DNA of 64,000 bases from Flavobacterium cerinum (lineage in GTDB: Bacteria > Bacteroidota > Bacteroidia > Flavobacteriales > Flavobacteriaceae): assembly GCF_004028155.1 (NCBI RefSeq), contig NZ_SBII01000001.1, positions 248,001 to 312,000 on the forward strand, written 5' to 3'. The notes beneath the pieces were generated by a model that saw nothing but the letters and a program-made list of their open reading frames with translations, did not search any database and was not told the origin of the DNA. The translations under genes and the position numbers were made by a program. Shown here in pieces: positions 61,569 through 64,000 of this stretch. The number at the start of each line of letters is the position of its first letter. The first letter of the stretch is position 1.

Positions 61569-62047
61569 TGCAGAATAAGATTATGGGATTTAAACATTTA
61601 TTTAAAGCAAAAGCTTTCTGGTCTTCAGAGAAGAAAAATAAAAATATAAAAAGCTATAGTAGAAGCCATACTATAGTTATAGAAGGGAAGCCGGTTTTAA
61701 ATGTATCTGCAGCAAAAGCTTTTAAAGGTGATCCATTGCTGTACAATCCGGAAGATATGCTGTTGGGGAGTTTAGTCTCCTGCCATATGATGTCTTACTT
61801 ATATGTATGTGCCCAAAATGGGATTGAAGTGCTCGCATATTCTGATGATGCTGTGGCCACACTGGAAGTAGCACTGGATGGATCAGGACGCTTTACAGAA
61901 GTAGTATTGAATCCGAAAGTAATTATCGCAGATATTGAAAGAAAAGAAGAAGCTTTAGCCCTGCACAAAAAAGCGAATCAATTGTGCTTTATTGCAAATT
62001 CTTGTAATTTTCCAATCCTTCATAATCCAAGTTGCGAAACAGCATAA
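61568..62047 (+). CDS. OsmC family peroxiredoxin-like protein
   Basis: The 159-residue protein has the OsmC fold with two positioned cysteines: LLGSLVSCHMMSYLYVCAQ (first catalytic Cys) and CFIANSCNFPI near the end. OsmC proteins reduce organic hydroperoxides. The N-terminus includes an extra basic segment (FKAKAFWSSEKKNKNIKSY). It overlaps queG by one base (TAATG); a second ATG at 61583 is possible. The operon is ruvB-queG-osmC-like, ended by a hairpin at 62071. Confidence 0.82.
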   Translation: MQNKIMGFKHLFKAKAFWSSEKKNKNIKSYSRSHTIVIEGKPVLNVSAAKAFKGDPLLYNPEDMLLGSLVSCHMMSYLYVCAQNGIEVLAYSDDAVATLEVALDGSGRFTEVVLNPKVIIADIERKEEALALHKKANQLCFIANSCNFPILHNPSCETA

Positions 62048-62070
62048 GGATATACGATAAAGTGTATATA

Positions 62071-62111
62071 AACAAGAAGTCCGATTATACAATATAACCG
62101 GACTTCTTGTT
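62071..62111. terminator. Bidirectional terminator between OsmC and DUF885 genes
   Basis: AACAAGAAGTCCG and CGGACTTCTTGTT form a 13-bp stem with a 15-nt loop. Confidence 0.85.
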
Positions 62112-62134
62112 TTAGTAAACAGTATTAAAAAGTG

Positions 62135-63907
62135 TTATTTCTTACTGGTTATCCAAGTATCTATTTTATCTTCAAGTACCGTTAACGGCAGGCATCCTGC
62201 ATCCAGTACCTGATTGTGGAATTCTTTAATGCTGAATTTGCTTCCCAATTCTTTTTCGGCTTTTGCACGTAATTCTAGAATTTTAAGCTGACCTATTTTA
62301 TAAGAAAGTGCCTGGCCTGGTATTGCCATATAACGCTCGATCTCGGCAACAATGCTTTCTTCCGGCTCTGCTTCATTTTCCATAGAATATTTGATAGCCT
62401 GTTCCCTTGTCCATCCTTTGGTATGGATTCCGGTATCTACAACAAGGCGTATCGCACGGTGCATTTCGGCACTTAGCATTCCGAAGTATTGGTAAGGGTC
62501 TGTATACAGTCCTAGTTCTTTACCTAATGATTCGGTATATAAAGCCCATCCTTCTCCATAAGCATTAAACCAAATGGTTTTTCTAAAGGCAGGAAGTCCT
62601 GTGTTTTCCTGTTGAAGAGAGATCTGGTAATGATGTCCCGGAATCGCTTCGTGAAGGAAAAGATCTTCATCAGCAAACACATTATATTTCTTTACATCAG
62701 GAATTGGTACATAAAAAATACCAGGACGTGTGCCATCCAAAGAACCCTGATTGTATTCTGCACTTGCCGATGCCTCACGGAAAGCTTCTGTTCTCTTTAC
62801 TTCAAAAGGAGTTTTCGGTTTTAAATCGAACAGTTTATCTAAGTTAGGCTTCATCTTTTCATGGATCGCATTAAAGTTGTCAATAACCTGCTGCGGATCA
62901 GTGAAAGGCATAAGCTCTTTTTTGTTTCGCACATAATCAAAGAACTCTTTTAAAGAACCTTTAAAGCCAACCTGCGTTTTTACTTTTTCCATTTCAGATG
63001 ATAAACGGGCTACTTCTTTTAATCCCAACTGATGAATTTCATCGGCAGTCATATTCGTAGTAGTATAGCGCTTTATAAGATGCTTGTAATATTTATCACC
63101 ATCCGGCATAGCAGAAATTCCGCTTGTTGTACGGCTTGCTGCCAAATAATCGGTATTGGTATAATTGTAAAGGTTTTTAAAAGACGGGATAAGTTTGTCG
63201 CTAAGTATTTTAGTGAATTTATCGGTAAGATCTTTCTTTTCGGCATCGGTAAAACTTTCAGGGAAGGCTTTTACCGGGCTGTAAAATAAATGGTTTTTTA
63301 AGTCGGTTTCAGCAAGGTCTTTTAACTGTGGTAATAACTTTGCCGTAAGCGATTTTGGTAGAACATACCCCTTCGATACGCCTTCTTTCATACGTTGTTG
63401 GGCAGTGATCAGCCAGTCGTTAAAAGCATCAAGGCGTTGCAGCCAGTTATTATAATCTTTAACCGTTTTAAAAGGCTGGGCACTGGAACCGCTTGCAAAT
63501 TGCCCTATGGTTAATGGTAGTGAAGTGAACTGGTTAAGTGGCATTAAGTTCTCCTTAAAGTCCAGTTGTTCCAGGTTAATGTCACATTCCCATTTCAATA
63601 GCGATATGCTTAATTTGTCATTTTCAGATAGATCATCTTCCTTAAATTTAGACAGTGATTCTTTGTACTTCGTGAAAAAAGATTTTACATTTTGGGTATA
63701 ATCATCCGTAAGCGTATTAGGCAGGATGTTGTTGTAAAGGCTATCGCCTGCCATGGTAGCTTCCATAGGGAAAAGCTTCATTCTTTCCTCATAGTAATGC
63801 TGAAGTGTTTCGCCCAGTTCTTTATTATCAGTGGTAACAGGCTCTTTTTTACCGCACGATTGCAGGATCGTTGTTAGTGCAAAAAGAAATAAAAATGTTT
63901 TCTTCAT
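62135..63907 (-). CDS. DUF885 family lipoprotein (metallopeptidase-like)
   Basis: The 590-residue protein has a lipoprotein signal (MKKTFLFLFALTTILQSC) and a large helical DUF885 domain. A zinc-type motif, LHEAIPGHHYQ, lies near residue 415, followed by YGEGWALYTE; together they resemble the HExxH plus E sites of gluzincin peptidases. Family members are predicted peptidases or membrane-associated enzymes without firm substrates. It is transcribed alone. Confidence 0.82.
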   Translation of the reverse strand: MKKTFLFLFALTTILQSCGKKEPVTTDNKELGETLQHYYEERMKLFPMEATMAGDSLYNNILPNTLTDDYTQNVKSFFTKYKESLSKFKEDDLSENDKLSISLLKWECDINLEQLDFKENLMPLNQFTSLPLTIGQFASGSSAQPFKTVKDYNNWLQRLDAFNDWLITAQQRMKEGVSKGYVLPKSLTAKLLPQLKDLAETDLKNHLFYSPVKAFPESFTDAEKKDLTDKFTKILSDKLIPSFKNLYNYTNTDYLAASRTTSGISAMPDGDKYYKHLIKRYTTTNMTADEIHQLGLKEVARLSSEMEKVKTQVGFKGSLKEFFDYVRNKKELMPFTDPQQVIDNFNAIHEKMKPNLDKLFDLKPKTPFEVKRTEAFREASASAEYNQGSLDGTRPGIFYVPIPDVKKYNVFADEDLFLHEAIPGHHYQISLQQENTGLPAFRKTIWFNAYGEGWALYTESLGKELGLYTDPYQYFGMLSAEMHRAIRLVVDTGIHTKGWTREQAIKYSMENEAEPEESIVAEIERYMAIPGQALSYKIGQLKILELRAKAEKELGSKFSIKEFHNQVLDAGCLPLTVLEDKIDTWITSKK

Positions 63908-64000
63908 GATTGATGTGGCATTAAAATTTGTTTAAAGATACATTTTTCGTGGGAAAAACCTTTGGTAAAAGAATAGCGTTAAAAATTTCTCAATTTCTCT

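Overview
The window looks like a chromosomal segment of a member of the Bacteroidota, most likely Flavobacteriaceae and close to Flavobacterium. Reasons: an alternative complex III (act) operon joined to cytochrome oxidase genes, DUF2723, DUF4407, M56/BlaI and SPOR genes of Bacteroidota type, weak Shine-Dalgarno sites, and many promoters of the form TTG - about 18 nt - TAnnTTTG. Taxonomy is inferred from protein and promoter style only; no search was run.

Layout. 1-8500: a truncated flippase-like membrane protein, ruvC, hemW, a cyclase-family enzyme and DUF4260; then an AT-rich three-gene minus-strand cassette (3558-5595) inserted beside a duplicated 5' end of an mmcQ/yjbR gene; then a PH/SHOCT protein, a FabZ-like hot-dog protein and DUF4407. 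8636-14693: a BlaI-M56-M56 signalling operon with a visible promoter/operator, an ECF sigma factor with a probable anti-sigma partner, and an M20 dipeptidase. 14839-15730: two tandem tRNA-Leu(UAG) genes and a stand-alone EVE-type protein. 15741-23409: AraC regulator divergent from a reductase-DoxX-deacetylase operon, two exported ferritin-like proteins, a LacI regulator and a serine-hydrolase-fold protein that lacks its serine. 23452-29571: polA, a DoxX/HxlR divergent pair, a metallophosphoesterase, a thioredoxin-like protein without cysteines, and a deacetylase. 29646-38233: two DUF2723 (TMEM260-like) membrane glycosyltransferase paralogues around a serine hydrolase. 38383-39900: two tandem tRNA-Gln(UUG) genes and a universal stress protein. 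40006-44857: rimP-nusA-infB with an attenuator-like leader. 45096-57352: a SPOR protein and the respiratory operon actABCDEF-coxBA. 57670-63907: an APC permease, a GNAT protein, ruvB, queG, an OsmC protein and a DUF885 lipoprotein.

How the genes work together. The act/cox operon encodes an electron path from menaquinol through alternative complex III to a heme-copper oxidase. Histidine-rich stretches occur in ActF, CoxA and the ActC tail. rimP-nusA-infB is a translation and transcription housekeeping operon. ruvC and ruvB lie far apart but serve the same Holliday-junction pathway.

The best candidate for an undescribed system is the 3366-5807 islet. It holds a four-helix membrane protein with a HEPN-like C-terminal domain, a two-helix membrane protein resembling the putative phage abortive infection family (putAbiC), and a 63-residue protein, all apparently co-transcribed. 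An 87-bp direct repeat of the start of mmcQ flanks it, and the two differences between copies are both synonymous. This looks like a defence cassette that inserted in or next to mmcQ while leaving one intact copy of the gene.
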